Shown: piece after piece, positions 51,783 through 60,376 of the stretch
Layout: the number at the start of each line of letters is the position of its first letter
How positions within the stretch are numbered: the stretch's first letter is position 1
Source of the DNA: JBEIHX01 sp040381075
GTDB taxonomy: Bacteria; Pseudomonadota; Alphaproteobacteria; Caulobacterales; Aquidulcibacteraceae
Reading direction: 5' to 3'
Length of the DNA stretch: 64,000 nucleotides
Assembly: GCA_040381075.1 (NCBI GenBank)
Contig: JBEIHX010000002.1
Coordinates: 1 to 64,000 of the forward strand
Made by a program: the position numbers and the translations under genes
Notes under the pieces: model-generated
Database searches by the model: none
Seen by the model: only the letters and a program-made list of their open reading frames with translations
What the model was told of the DNA's origin: nothing

Positions 51783-52925
51783 TTACTGGACCGTGATGGT
51801 CACTTCTGAACGCCGGTTCAGCGGCTCGCGCACGCCGTCTGGCGTGTCAACCGCAGGACGGCTTTCGCCAAGCCCATCGACAGTGATCGCACCAGCGGCG
51901 ACACCGCGAGCGGACAGCGCGTCCTTCACAATGTTGCCGCGCCGCAGCGACAGGCCGATGTTGTATCTGGGAGCGCCGGATTTGTCAGCGTGACCCTCGA
52001 TCCGGACCCCATTGACGGAGCACTGCCGCGCCTGCTCGACGGCGCGATCGATGACCGCAGTCGCTTCCGGGGTAAGGTTTGACTTATCCCATTCGAAGTA
52101 GACGACAAAGGACACAGGGTTGCAGACCACGGCCGGGACCTGCGGCACAGCCTCCACGGGCGGCGCTTCCACAACCGGGGGCGGCGGCGGCGGCGGCGGC
52201 GGAGGTGGCGGCGGAGGCGGCGGTGGGGGCGGCGCCGGCGGCGCCGTGAACTGCCAACGCAGGCCAGCGGTCACAGCGTGATGGTCGAAGTCACCTTCGT
52301 ACGACCCAGTGACAGCTGCGGTGCCGGCGCCGGTCAGCGGAAGGAAGCTCAGATCCCGGGCGCCGATGTAGCGGTAGCCGACATCAAAGGTGAGCTGGTC
52401 GGAGAGTTTGAAACCGACGCCTGCGAGGGCCTGCACGCCAAAGGCCGAGTCGTCGTCCTTGTAGCCTGTGAGCTGCACTGGAGCGGCGGTGGTGCGGGAC
52501 ACTACCGTTTCGCCAACGTTCAGCAGGCCAGCGCCGATCCCGACGTACGGCTTGACCGAGCCTTCCTTGTTGAAGTCCTTGATTAGGTTCAACATATATG
52601 AAATAGCGCGGGCGTCGCCGGTGCGCAGCGGATTGCCCGGCTGCAACCAGCTCAGCTGGCCATAGCGATGCGCGACTTCGCCTTCGAGGCGCCAGCCGTT
52701 GTTGAACCCGTAGCCGAGGCCGACCGAGCCCATCAGATCGCCGTCGACCTTCGCCTCGGTGACGCCGTTGATCGCCAGCGGCTGATTGCGCGGCGCATCG
52801 ATGTCAGCGCCGCCGTCAAAACCGTAGCCGATGTCGATCCGGCCGTACCAGCCTTCTTCGGCGTGTGCCGCAAGCGGCGCAGCCATCAGCATCGCCGCAG
52901 TCGCGGTGAGAACCGCCTTCTTCAT
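51783..52925 (-). CDS. OmpA-family outer membrane protein
   Basis: 380 aa. The signal peptide MKKAVLTATAAMLMAAPLAAHA is followed by an eight-strand beta-barrel (WYGRIDIGYGFDGG to AVTAGLRWQF). A proline run of about 20 residues (codons 52173-52236) forms a linker, then comes the C-terminal OmpA domain (FVVYFEWDKSNLTPEATAVID, RIEGHADKSGAPRYNIGLSLRRGNIVKDAL) with the peptidoglycan-binding Asp/Arg pattern. It would tether the outer membrane to peptidoglycan. Single gene with its own terminator. Confidence 0.94.
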   Translation of the reverse strand: MKKAVLTATAAMLMAAPLAAHAEEGWYGRIDIGYGFDGGADIDAPRNQPLAINGVTEAKVDGDLMGSVGLGYGFNNGWRLEGEVAHRYGQLSWLQPGNPLRTGDARAISYMLNLIKDFNKEGSVKPYVGIGAGLLNVGETVVSRTTAAPVQLTGYKDDDSAFGVQALAGVGFKLSDQLTFDVGYRYIGARDLSFLPLTGAGTAAVTGSYEGDFDHHAVTAGLRWQFTAPPAPPPPPPPPPPPPPPPPPPPVVEAPPVEAVPQVPAVVCNPVSFVVYFEWDKSNLTPEATAVIDRAVEQARQCSVNGVRIEGHADKSGAPRYNIGLSLRRGNIVKDALSARGVAAGAITVDGLGESRPAVDTPDGVREPLNRRSEVTITVQ

Positions 52926-53433
52926 GCCAATCCCCTCTCCTACGGCCCGGCGCCAATTGGAACCGACGCCCGAGCATACGAGTGCCTAAGAACGCGCAGG
53001 ACGCGCCCGTCGGTTAGCTACAACAGAAAAACACGTGATGCGACTCGTTTGCTGCGACAATCGCGCTCTGACGCATGTTTGCGATCAAGCCGTGGCGCCG
53101 GAGCGACAGCCCCTGGCACGCCTGGTCGCGTCGCGCACAGCCCTGGGCAGAGAGCCTTCCGCCAATCCCGGCAGGGTCAGGTTGGGGGAGCTTGGCGTTG
53201 CGCCGCAGTCATGCACCCGCACGGATGGCGGACCGGAGCGGGCGTCGCACGCCTGCAGTGTCAGTCACCGCGGTCGGGGCAGGGCAAGACAAAACGATCC
53301 AACCCTTTGTCATTGAATGAAAAAACGGGGGAGGCCGCCCGCGGCCAGACAGCCAGACGCCACTGATGTCTCCGGCGCATACCCGATGTCTGAACAACAG
53401 CCTGTCGCCCAGGCATCCTGCACGCAAACTCAG
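52926..53433. other. intergenic region left of the integrated element
   Basis: About 508 bases with no convincing gene. It contains the ompA promoter region and, at its right end, the host flank of the left attachment site. Frames such as 52668-53366 are shadows. Confidence 0.5.
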
Positions 53434-53482
53434 GATTGGTGAGTCCGGTGGGATTCGAACCCACGACCACCTGATTAAAAGT
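53434..53482 (-). repeat. left attachment site: fragment of tRNA-Lys
   Basis: Identical over 49 bases to 61813-61861. It contains the tRNA-Lys 3' half (T-arm, acceptor 3' strand and CCA). The sequence after it (ttttcggga) does not continue the tRNA, so it is not a functional tRNA. Confidence 0.95.
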
Positions 53483-53624
53483 TTTCGGGATAGCACCGCC
53501 CCGCGACCGCACCGAACTTCCCGGAAACTCACAAGCCCCCGCGAAATATGCATATTTCAATGCACATTCACCGCACCCGTGATCACTGGGGATTTCCCAT
53601 TGCTTCCAGTTTTCCCGGCTTTCT

Positions 53625-53660
53625 GCTACCTATTTGCTACCTAGGTAGCGGCTAGGTAGC
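53625..53660. repeat. integrase arm-site cluster (GCTACCT units), left end
   Basis: GCTACCT occurs at 53625-53631 and 53636-53642 and in inverse (AGGTAGC) at 53643-53649 and 53654-53660. The middle two form the perfect palindrome gctacctaggtagc. The 19-mer tgctacctatttgctacct (53624-53642) is repeated at the right end. These are likely integrase or excisionase arm sites and also overlap the int promoter region. Confidence 0.7.
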
Positions 53661-53678
53661 AAATCGAAGGGGGCTGCA

Positions 53679-55052
53679 GTGACAACAGCCAATGTGACAA
53701 CAGACGACGCCCCGGCCGCGTTGCCGACAAAGGCGGCGGCCAAGAAGATCCCGGTGGCCAAGATCACGAAGCGGGTGGTGGATAGCATCGCCCCACCACC
53801 GCGCGACGAAGCCCCGGCTGAGGTGTGGGATAGCGAACTCAAGGGCTTTCACGTCCGGGTCCCCCCGTCCGGCCGTGCGGTCTACCGGCTTTGGTATCGG
53901 GTGGACGGCAAACAGAAGGTGGCGACCCTGGGCGCGCACGGTCCGGTCACCCCAGAGCAGGCCCGCGAACGCGCCCGGGCCCTGCTGGGCGCGGTTGCGG
54001 AAGGCCGCGACCCTATCGCCGAACGCAAGGCCGCCGCAGAGGCCGCCAGGGAAAAGGCGCGGCGGGCGATCACGGTAAGCGAATTGATTGACCGCTACCT
54101 GACCGAAGGTCCCGCTCTGAACCCCGCTAAGCGGGCCCGGTCATGGGAACATGACCGTTCCTGTCTTGATTCGCACGTCCGCCCGCTCATGGGGCGGCTG
54201 CTGCTGGGCAATGTCCGGCGCGGCGATGTTGAGGCCATGATGGCGGCCGTGATCCAAGGCAAGACGGCGCGCCGGGAGAAGCTTGGCCCCCGCGCGGTAC
54301 TGAATGTAACGGGCGGGCCGGCGGCGGCCCGGTCTGCGGTGGTTGCTGCGGCGACCATGTTTCAATGGGCGATCAATCGGGAACTGTTGGAAATCAACCC
54401 CGCAAGGGGGGTTAAGAAGCCCCCGGCCGGCAAGCGGGAAACCTTCCTCAGTGATGAACAGGTAAGCCGCCTGTTCGCCACCATCGCCGACATGGAACGG
54501 GACGGCCGCCTTGCGCCCACGTTCGGCGACACGGTGCGCTTGCTGGCGCTGACCGGCGCGCGGCGGTCGGAAATCGAAGGACTACGGTGGGATGAGGTGG
54601 ACCTTCAGCGGGGCATCGCCATTCTGCCCGCGCATCGCAGCAAGACGGGCCGAAAGACAATCCCCTTGGGCGCCCCGGCTCTGGCGGTCCTGGCGCAGCG
54701 CAAGAGCATGACGGGCGACAGCGCCTATGTATTCCCGGGCTTGCGAGGCGGCGACGGGCCGGCCAATGCGGTGAGCAAGAACTGGGGCCGTGTCCGCAAG
54801 GCCGCCGGCTTGCCTGGGGTGCGTCTGCATGATCTTCGCCACACTCTGGCGTCCTTCCTTGTGGCGCGCGGCGCCAGCCTGCCCGTAATCGGCCGCGTGC
54901 TGGGCCATACCAACGCGGCGACAACCCAGCGCTATGCACACCTTCAGGCCGACCCGCTGCGGGCTATCGTGGATGACGCCACGAGCCGGTTCGTGGCGCC
55001 GGTGAACGAGGCGCCGGCCGGTAATGTGACAAGGCTGGCCCGGCCGGTGTAG
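53679..55052 (+). CDS. int: tyrosine recombinase/integrase
   Basis: 457 aa from a GTG (GAAGGGGG upstream at 53666-53673). The N-terminal DUF4102-type domain has VWDSELKGFHVRVPPSGRAVYRLWYRVDG. The SAM-like core-binding domain starts at about residue 130 (ITVSELIDRYLTEG). The catalytic set is Arg in LALTGARRSEI, Lys in SKTGRKT, HDLRHTLAS, then GHTNAATTQRYAH with the Tyr. All are present, so the enzyme looks active. It lies next to the left attachment site, away from the intact tRNA. Confidence 0.95.
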   Translation: MTTANVTTDDAPAALPTKAAAKKIPVAKITKRVVDSIAPPPRDEAPAEVWDSELKGFHVRVPPSGRAVYRLWYRVDGKQKVATLGAHGPVTPEQARERARALLGAVAEGRDPIAERKAAAEAAREKARRAITVSELIDRYLTEGPALNPAKRARSWEHDRSCLDSHVRPLMGRLLLGNVRRGDVEAMMAAVIQGKTARREKLGPRAVLNVTGGPAAARSAVVAAATMFQWAINRELLEINPARGVKKPPAGKRETFLSDEQVSRLFATIADMERDGRLAPTFGDTVRLLALTGARRSEIEGLRWDEVDLQRGIAILPAHRSKTGRKTIPLGAPALAVLAQRKSMTGDSAYVFPGLRGGDGPANAVSKNWGRVRKAAGLPGVRLHDLRHTLASFLVARGASLPVIGRVLGHTNAATTQRYAHLQADPLRAIVDDATSRFVAPVNEAPAGNVTRLARPV

Positions 55053-55103
55053 ATCGCGCAGAAATACAACCTTAGGGTTGAGCAAGGCTAGGGCGTAGGT
55101 CAA

Positions 55104-56078
55104 ATGGGAACGCTAATGCATTGGATCGCCCGTTGGTTCTGGTCGCCTGTTGTGAGAGGCGAAAACTGGGCGCAGACGCTTGTCCGCGTGAGCGGCAGCC
55201 TTGCTCGATGGGCGGTTTCAGCGGCAGTTATCGTGGGCGGTGCCATAGGCCTTTCACAGGTCAATCACACCGCGCAAGAAGCCAAGCGGCTGAGACACAT
55301 TGATCAGATTGATATCTCGATAACGGCGCAGCATGGCTGCCCGCCGTCCATGAGGCAGTACCGGTTCAAATTGAATGACGGCAGCCGGCTTGCAATTGAG
55401 GCGGACACCCCAACCCAAGCAAATTGGCTTCTTCAGGAGAGGTTGGGAACTGCCGATGAAGATACCCTGCTAAGGCTCGAAATCATGCGCCGTCAGGAGC
55501 TTGCGCGCGCAGCACTGGCAGCGCGCGGCCAGCAAGGCGGGCAGCCCGCCCGTCCGGCGCAGCAGCCCTTGGCCGGGGAAGGTCGCACGGAAAGCACAAA
55601 GACTGATGAACCCGAGTGGGAAGTCACCCTCAGCGATGGACGCACGGTCACCTTGAGGGCCGATTCGCCGGAAGCTGCGCGGGCGATAGTTGAACGTAAG
55701 CTCGATGACGAGGAGAGCGCCCGGCTAGCACCGCCCTATCTCGTGGTGCGGGCCACGAACAACTCTCCCGAAACCCTAATGAGCATGACGATTGATGTGA
55801 GCGCCCGAAGGCGAGGGACATCAAGCGACGTGCTAAGCGGTAGGTCATATGAAATTCAGTGGGACGAAGTTCTTCCCCCGCAACACATGTTGGCGAGATG
55901 CTTCAGCTATTTTGATAGTTCAATAGACGGAACCCTGGCACTCAGCGCTTCACCAATCAACTATTCGGTGATCCTAAGGTCGCCCGAACCTTGGATGTTC
56001 GATGAGACGAATGGGGTAAGTAACCTGCCGGCGAGTCCGCAAAGACGCGTCACCAGGGTTGACGTCATCGCGCGATGA
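55104..56078 (+). CDS. unknown membrane-anchored protein with a duplicated motif
   Basis: 324 aa. One membrane helix at about residues 35-52 (ARWAVSAAVIVGGAIGL), with an N-terminal Trp-rich amphipathic start. Two related segments follow: FKLNDGSRLAIEADTPTQANWLL (about 88-112) and VTLSDGRTVTLRADSPEAARAIV (about 174-200). They share L(N/S)DGR.(V).....AD(T/S)P..A and are separated by a low-complexity Gln/Ala/Pro linker. The C-terminal part is beta-rich (YLVVRATNNSPETLMSMTIDVSARR). I do not recognise the family. It is a cargo gene 51 bases after int. Confidence 0.7.
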   Translation: MGTLMHWIARWFWSPVVRGENWAQTLVRVSGSLARWAVSAAVIVGGAIGLSQVNHTAQEAKRLRHIDQIDISITAQHGCPPSMRQYRFKLNDGSRLAIEADTPTQANWLLQERLGTADEDTLLRLEIMRRQELARAALAARGQQGGQPARPAQQPLAGEGRTESTKTDEPEWEVTLSDGRTVTLRADSPEAARAIVERKLDDEESARLAPPYLVVRATNNSPETLMSMTIDVSARRRGTSSDVLSGRSYEIQWDEVLPPQHMLARCFSYFDSSIDGTLALSASPINYSVILRSPEPWMFDETNGVSNLPASPQRRVTRVDVIAR

Positions 56079-56204
56079 TGTGTGCTGATCGCCCTCACGA
56101 AAATGGTACAGTTTCAGCTGACGCGGCTAGGGTAGCTCCCGAATGGTCGGACCCCACGCCGGCCTGCCGCGTCGCCAATGCGTGGGCGCATCGTGGGGTG
56201 CGGA

Positions 56205-56894
56205 ATGAGCGAGAGCGAAGACGCGGCGTTCGCGCTTCTCATGGGCGAGCTTGGGGCTGCTGCGAAAGCGGCCCTCATAGGCCCATTGAAGGCGGATGGG
56301 GCCACTGAGGAAGCGGCCTTGAAAGCCTGCGAAAAGATCGCTGGTTCGCTGGCCGTTTATCAAGCGATGACGAACGGCGGTCATGACCCCTTCAATGAAA
56401 TCGGTCGCGTGCGGGAAGCTCTCGCGAGGCTTGAGAGTGAACTGAGCAGCCTTTCAATTGCGGCCGATGGCTTGTTGCTGGATGCTTTGTCAGATGCCGG
56501 CAAGCCGGGGCTTTTCCCAAGGCGTGGGCTGGTGCTGCCCTACAAGCAATTCCGCGATGCGCTTCCGGCGATCCTTGAGGCGCTGCCAGCACGCCCGACA
56601 AAGAAGGGCGGACATGATTCGCGGCTTCATCGGGCGTTGAGGGGTGCTTGCATGGCGTGGTGGTCCGCCACTGGGCGCCTGCCACCGGCCACGAAGGCCG
56701 AGGACGGCGCCAAGGCTGCCGCGCTTTATCGGTTTGTCGCGCGCCACGCAGGCGCCCAGGCGGTTAGCCTGGACACCTGGGTGCGCGTTCTCAAAGGGCT
56801 GAGGCCCCCGCACCCGTTCTCTGCGCTTGCAGAAATCGCCCCGGAAGTCTTTCCGCAGGCGCGTCGCCCATCGCGCCGCAGGCGAGAGCGTTAA
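56205..56894 (+). CDS. unknown protein of the element
   Basis: 229 aa from the ATG at 56205. It is helical and Ala-rich, with a conspicuous LSSLSIAADGLLLDALSDAGKPGLFPRRGLVLPYKQFRDALPAILEAL section and a Trp pair (CMAWWSATGRLPP). The tail is Arg-rich (ARRPSRRRRER). No known motif; a nucleic-acid contact by the basic tail is possible but unproved. It lies between the membrane protein gene and the HTH gene, about 105 bases before the latter. Confidence 0.65.
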   Translation: MSESEDAAFALLMGELGAAAKAALIGPLKADGATEEAALKACEKIAGSLAVYQAMTNGGHDPFNEIGRVREALARLESELSSLSIAADGLLLDALSDAGKPGLFPRRGLVLPYKQFRDALPAILEALPARPTKKGGHDSRLHRALRGACMAWWSATGRLPPATKAEDGAKAAALYRFVARHAGAQAVSLDTWVRVLKGLRPPHPFSALAEIAPEVFPQARRPSRRRRER

Positions 56895-56999
56895 TCGCAC
56901 TATCCCGGCCTGAAGTGCGCTTAGACCTGCGCTTATGAAGCTCATAACTAGGCCACCGTGAGCCGCACAGACGCGGTGTGATCACGGGGTTAAACGACG

Positions 57000-57257
57000 A
57001 TGACTGACATTGGTGGGGGCCGCAGCGCGCCCAATCTGACCGAGGCCGAAGCAGCGGCCTACCTCAATGCGCTGGGCGTTCCGGTGGCTGCCCGCACGCT
57101 CGCCAACCGGCGCTGGGCAGGGACCGGGCCGGTCTTCCTGAAGGTGGCCAGCCGCATCCGCTATCGCCGCGAAGACCTTGAGGTTTGGGCCCGGGAACAA
57201 ATCGGTGAACCCCGCCGGTCAACGTCCGACCGCCAGCCCGCAGCCGCGGGGGCGTGA
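57000..57257 (+). CDS. excisionase-like helix-turn-helix protein (AlpA/MerR-type)
   Basis: 85 aa. The winged HTH is LTEAEAAAYLNALGVPVAARTLANRRWAGTGPVFLKVASRIRYRREDLEVWAREQ, which matches excisionase/AlpA-type DNA-binding domains (R.....GP...k.g..irYr..dL..wl). It probably acts as recombination directionality factor or regulator of the replication block behind it. It starts about 105 bases after the previous stop; the next gene begins one base after its stop. Confidence 0.82.
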   Translation: MTDIGGGRSAPNLTEAEAAAYLNALGVPVAARTLANRRWAGTGPVFLKVASRIRYRREDLEVWAREQIGEPRRSTSDRQPAAAGA

Positions 57258-57258
57258 C

Positions 57259-57507
57259 ATGACCCAGCCGAAACAGCCGGCCCCGCGTTGGCGCGCGGGA
57301 ACCGGCTCTACACGCGGCGCATCTGACGGACGCGCTTCGTCGTTAGCACAAACCAGGGTGATTGGCGAACGGATCGACGGTCTCATCATCATGGCCGAAT
57401 TGACCGCTGACCCTATCCGGCGGGGCGATCTGCGCGAACGAGCGGCCTGCCTCTGTGATGAGCGAAGCAGGGCGCGCCGCTGGGCGTGCGGGCGGGTGAC
57501 GACATGA
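57259..57507 (+). CDS. small protein between the HTH and primase genes
   Basis: 82 aa from the ATG at 57259, immediately after the HTH stop. Its stop overlaps the primase start (57504-57507, ATGA). Residues 30-80 are helical and charged (TRVIGERIDGLIIMAELTADPIRRGDLRERAACLCDERSRARRW). The tight coupling on both sides supports it being real. Function unknown. Confidence 0.65.
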   Translation: MTQPKQPAPRWRAGTGSTRGASDGRASSLAQTRVIGERIDGLIIMAELTADPIRRGDLRERAACLCDERSRARRWACGRVTT

Positions 57508-58355
57508 CCGCGCCCGCCATAGCCGAAGCAGCCGCGTCGCTCGCTGCATTGGGCTTTATGCCGATCCCCCTGTCCGCAAGCCGAAAGCCCATCCTCACGG
57601 GCTGGCCTGACGCCGAACCCGGCGAGGACGCCGCCCGCGCCCGCTTCGGCGCTTGCAACGCGCAAGGCGTGGCGGTGGTGACGCGCGGCTTCATTGTAGT
57701 GGACCTGGACCGCGGCCATGCTGAAGGCGTTGACGGCGTTGAGAACTTCGCGGCCCTGATCGCCGAGCATGGCGACTTCCCGAACCACGGGCCCGTGGTG
57801 CAGACACAGCGCGGCGGGCTGCATGTTTGGCTGGCCGCACCGGCCGACGTGGATGTGCGAGCAAGCGCTTCCAAGATCGCGCCGGGCGTTGACATCAAGG
57901 CCGGCCGCGCGCTTGCCACCTGTCCGCCGACGCCGGGATATAGCTGGATCGCGCCGCTGGTTCTGCTGGCGGGCCTTCCGATGACGCCGGATTGGCTGGT
58001 TCGCTTAGCTTGCCCGCCACCGCCGCCGCCGGTCTATGGGCCCCATAAGCCGATCCGCGGCGCCGATGCCTACGCGCGCGCGGTGCTGGCGCGCGAGCTT
58101 GACGCGGTGGCCAGGGCCGACAAGGGCGGGCGCAATGGTGCGCTCTTTCGGGCTGCCGCCCGCCTGGGCGAGCTTGCAGCGGCGGCCTTGATTCCCGCGG
58201 AAACCGCTGCCGCCGGATTGCTTGCCGCCGCCGAGGCTTCCGGCCTGACCAGGGATGACGGCCAGCGGGCGGTTGAGGCGACCATTGCCAGCGGCTTGCG
58301 GAAAGGCGCGGCGAACCCATCGCCACGCCTTGGGGGGCGCCGTCATGTCCGTTGA
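57504..58355 (+). CDS. bifunctional DNA primase/polymerase (prim-pol) N-terminal domain protein
   Basis: 283 aa from the ATG at 57504. The prim-pol fold is seen in LAALGFMPIPLSASRKPILTGW, the metal-binding VVDLDRGHAEGVDG (DxD), the QRGGLHVW His motif and GVDIKAGRALATCPPTPGY (G.Di..gg..v.PP). A helical C-terminal part follows after a Pro-rich linker (LACPPPPPPVYGP). It would synthesise primers for replication of the element. It overlaps the next gene by 11 bases. Confidence 0.88.
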   Translation: MTAPAIAEAAASLAALGFMPIPLSASRKPILTGWPDAEPGEDAARARFGACNAQGVAVVTRGFIVVDLDRGHAEGVDGVENFAALIAEHGDFPNHGPVVQTQRGGLHVWLAAPADVDVRASASKIAPGVDIKAGRALATCPPTPGYSWIAPLVLLAGLPMTPDWLVRLACPPPPPPVYGPHKPIRGADAYARAVLARELDAVARADKGGRNGALFRAAARLGELAAAALIPAETAAAGLLAAAEASGLTRDDGQRAVEATIASGLRKGAANPSPRLGGRRHVR

Positions 58356-59793
58356 GCCCCTGAAGGACGGCCTGGTGGCGGATTTTCTTGCGGCTCATGC
58401 AGCAAGGTCCAACGGCGCCGACAAGACCGCGGACCGCACGCCGCCAGCCTTCGAGCCCACTTGGTTTGAGGCCATCGAGCCGGGCGAGGCTTCTTGGATC
58501 TTGAAAGGCATTCTGCCGAAGGCCGGCTTGGGCGCGATCTGGGGCCCGCCTGGTTCCGGGAAAAGCTTCGCCGCCTTGCACCTTGCGCTTTGCATCGCGC
58601 AGGGCGTGGACGTGCTTGGGGCCCGATGCAGCCGGGGCGGGGTGCTCTATCTGGCGGCAGAAGATCCGGATGGCATCCGCACGCGCATCGCCGCATGGCG
58701 CAAGGAACACGGCGCAGACCCTTTGCCGTTCCTGTTCGTCCCCGCGCCGGTGGGCTTTGACGCGAACGAGGAAGATCATGTCACCGCCCTTGTGAACCTT
58801 GCCCGTGAGCAGGCTGCAGCCTTTGAAGAGCGCGGCGCACCGCTGGCCCTCATCATCGCGGACACTTTCGCACGCAGCTTGCCCGGGCTGGATGAGAACA
58901 GCGCGCCAGAAATGTCGGATGCCATCGCCGCCCTTTCCGACCTTGGCCGCGAGCTGGATGCGCTGGTCTTGATCGTTCACCATGCCGGGAAGGATGCTAG
59001 CCGCGGCGAGCGTGGGCATTCCAGTCTTAGGGCGGCGCTGGACGTTTCCCTTGAGGTGGTGCGTCAAGTTGATCCGCCTTCGCGAACCTTGAGGCTTTCG
59101 AAGAGCAAGAACGCAGCGGACGGAACAGCCTGGGGCTTAGAGCTTAAGCCCGTGGCGCTTGGCGTCGATCAAGACGGCGATGAATTGACATCGTGCGTGG
59201 CGGTGTTCCTAGAGCAGACCGAGGCCGCCCCGAAGAGCCGTGCGGCCGTTGATGTTCCGGTTTTCAAGAAGCTTCCCGCCCAAACCGAAATCGTTGGCCG
59301 CGTCATTGCCGCTGCGATCCACGAACACGGCGGCCTGGTGCTGGAAGCGGATGTGCGGCCTAAGGGGCTGGCCGTCCTTACCAGTGCGGACAATGACCAT
59401 GCCGAAAAGGCGGCGAAACAGGCGTGGAAGCGAGGCGTCGATAATCTTATCGCCGCACGCCTTCTGTCACGCGAGAGTGGCTTGCTCACCATGGGCAATC
59501 TTGGGGTTGGGCGGTTTGTGCCCACGCCGGGCGGCTCACCATCCACCGAGAAGCGCATGGCGGTGCTGCGGACTTTGATCCGGACAAGATGGCAGGCTGG
59601 CGGCTGCGTGCGTCACGATGGCGTCCCATGGGTGAGCCGGGACGGGATAGGCAATCCGGCGTCTGAAATCTTCGCAGCACTTTCCAAGGGCCTTCTTGAC
59701 CTTGAGGCCGCTGGCGACATTGAGCCTGAAGGCGATGGCTTCCGCATCCTGACCCCCGGGCTCTGCCCACAAGAAGAGGGGGCTTCCGAATGA
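58345..59793 (+). CDS. RepA-like RecA-fold ATPase/helicase
   Basis: 482 aa from the ATG at 58345. Walker A GPPGSGKS lies at residues 67-74 and Walker B is LALIIADTFARS. A sensor-like region is LVLIVHHAGKDASRGERGHSSLRAALDVSLEVVR. This set is found in RSF1010 RepA-type hexameric replicative helicases (AAA_25). The C-terminal third (VAAAIHEHGGLVLEADVR to the end) holds helical, HTH-like segments that could bind the origin. It follows prim-pol and ends 20 bases before the palindrome array. Confidence 0.88.
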   Translation: MSVEPLKDGLVADFLAAHAARSNGADKTADRTPPAFEPTWFEAIEPGEASWILKGILPKAGLGAIWGPPGSGKSFAALHLALCIAQGVDVLGARCSRGGVLYLAAEDPDGIRTRIAAWRKEHGADPLPFLFVPAPVGFDANEEDHVTALVNLAREQAAAFEERGAPLALIIADTFARSLPGLDENSAPEMSDAIAALSDLGRELDALVLIVHHAGKDASRGERGHSSLRAALDVSLEVVRQVDPPSRTLRLSKSKNAADGTAWGLELKPVALGVDQDGDELTSCVAVFLEQTEAAPKSRAAVDVPVFKKLPAQTEIVGRVIAAAIHEHGGLVLEADVRPKGLAVLTSADNDHAEKAAKQAWKRGVDNLIAARLLSRESGLLTMGNLGVGRFVPTPGGSPSTEKRMAVLRTLIRTRWQAGGCVRHDGVPWVSRDGIGNPASEIFAALSKGLLDLEAAGDIEPEGDGFRILTPGLCPQEEGASE

Positions 59794-59811
59794 GAGGCTT
59801 CCCGGAACAAG

Positions 59812-59931
59812 CGGAATATTCCGGAACAGGTTCCGCATGTTCCGCGCGGAACAGGAACAGGAACACATCCCCCCTATATGTAGGGGGATGTTCTGTTCCG
59901 GGGCGTGTTCCGTTCCCAAGGAATGTTCCGG
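59812..59931. other. putative replication origin: palindrome and GGAAC/GTTCC array
   Basis: Within about 120 bases are the palindrome cggaatattccg (59812-59823), the perfect 16-bp palindrome tgttccgcgcggaaca (59838-59853), a hairpin with catccccc/gggggatg arms around tatatgta (59866-59890) and about ten GGAAC or GTTCC pentamers in both orientations. It separates the RepA-like gene from the next start and has no coding frame of note. This is the arrangement expected of an iteron-type origin, or less likely an operator or terminator block. Confidence 0.55.
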
Positions 59932-59944
59932 TGAGGTGGCGGTC

Positions 59945-60376
59945 ATGACCCACGCCCGCAAAGGCTGGCGTCCAGCCGCCACCGTAAGCACTGAAGCCGA
60001 TGGAACGTGGACGGTGGTCTATCGTCCTGGTGCGCCAGGGCGCGCCTGGATGGGCATACACATCTACAAGCCCGGCCGACGGACCGGCAGGGAACAGCGT
60101 TCCTACTGGACCGGATACAATCCAAGCCAAGGCCGCCTGGCGCGATCTTCGGATGAGCGCCGGCTGTTCAACGCCCGCCCGGCTCTGTGGCAGGCAGTCA
60201 CCGAGGCCCTGGCCGAGCGCTTCGGGCGTACGCCGACAGACCATGCATCGCGGCTGCTTTCTATGCTATCAGACGCAGAGCGCCAGCGACTGCTTGCGGC
60301 GTTGACTGAGGATGAGCGGCGACGGCTGTTCGATGTTCTGGGGGATGTGGAATGTCTGACCTTGAGCGCCGACTGA
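59945..60376 (+). CDS. unknown small protein after the origin-like region
   Basis: 143 aa from the ATG at 59945. The first half has aromatic beta-like segments (KGWRPAATVSTEADGTWTVVYRPGAPGRAWMGIHIY, RSYWTGYNPSQGRLARS). The second half is helical with LSDAERQRLLAALTEDERRRLFDVLGD, two copies of an L..(A/E)ERxRL pattern. Not recognised. It overlaps the following small gene by 25 bases. Confidence 0.6.
   Translation: MTHARKGWRPAATVSTEADGTWTVVYRPGAPGRAWMGIHIYKPGRRTGREQRSYWTGYNPSQGRLARSSDERRLFNARPALWQAVTEALAERFGRTPTDHASRLLSMLSDAERQRLLAALTEDERRRLFDVLGDVECLTLSAD

Noticed and set aside
53434..53482. A second tRNA-Lys gene
   Set aside because: Only the 3' half is present; the sequence leaves the tRNA pattern after the anticodon loop, so it is an attachment-site remnant.
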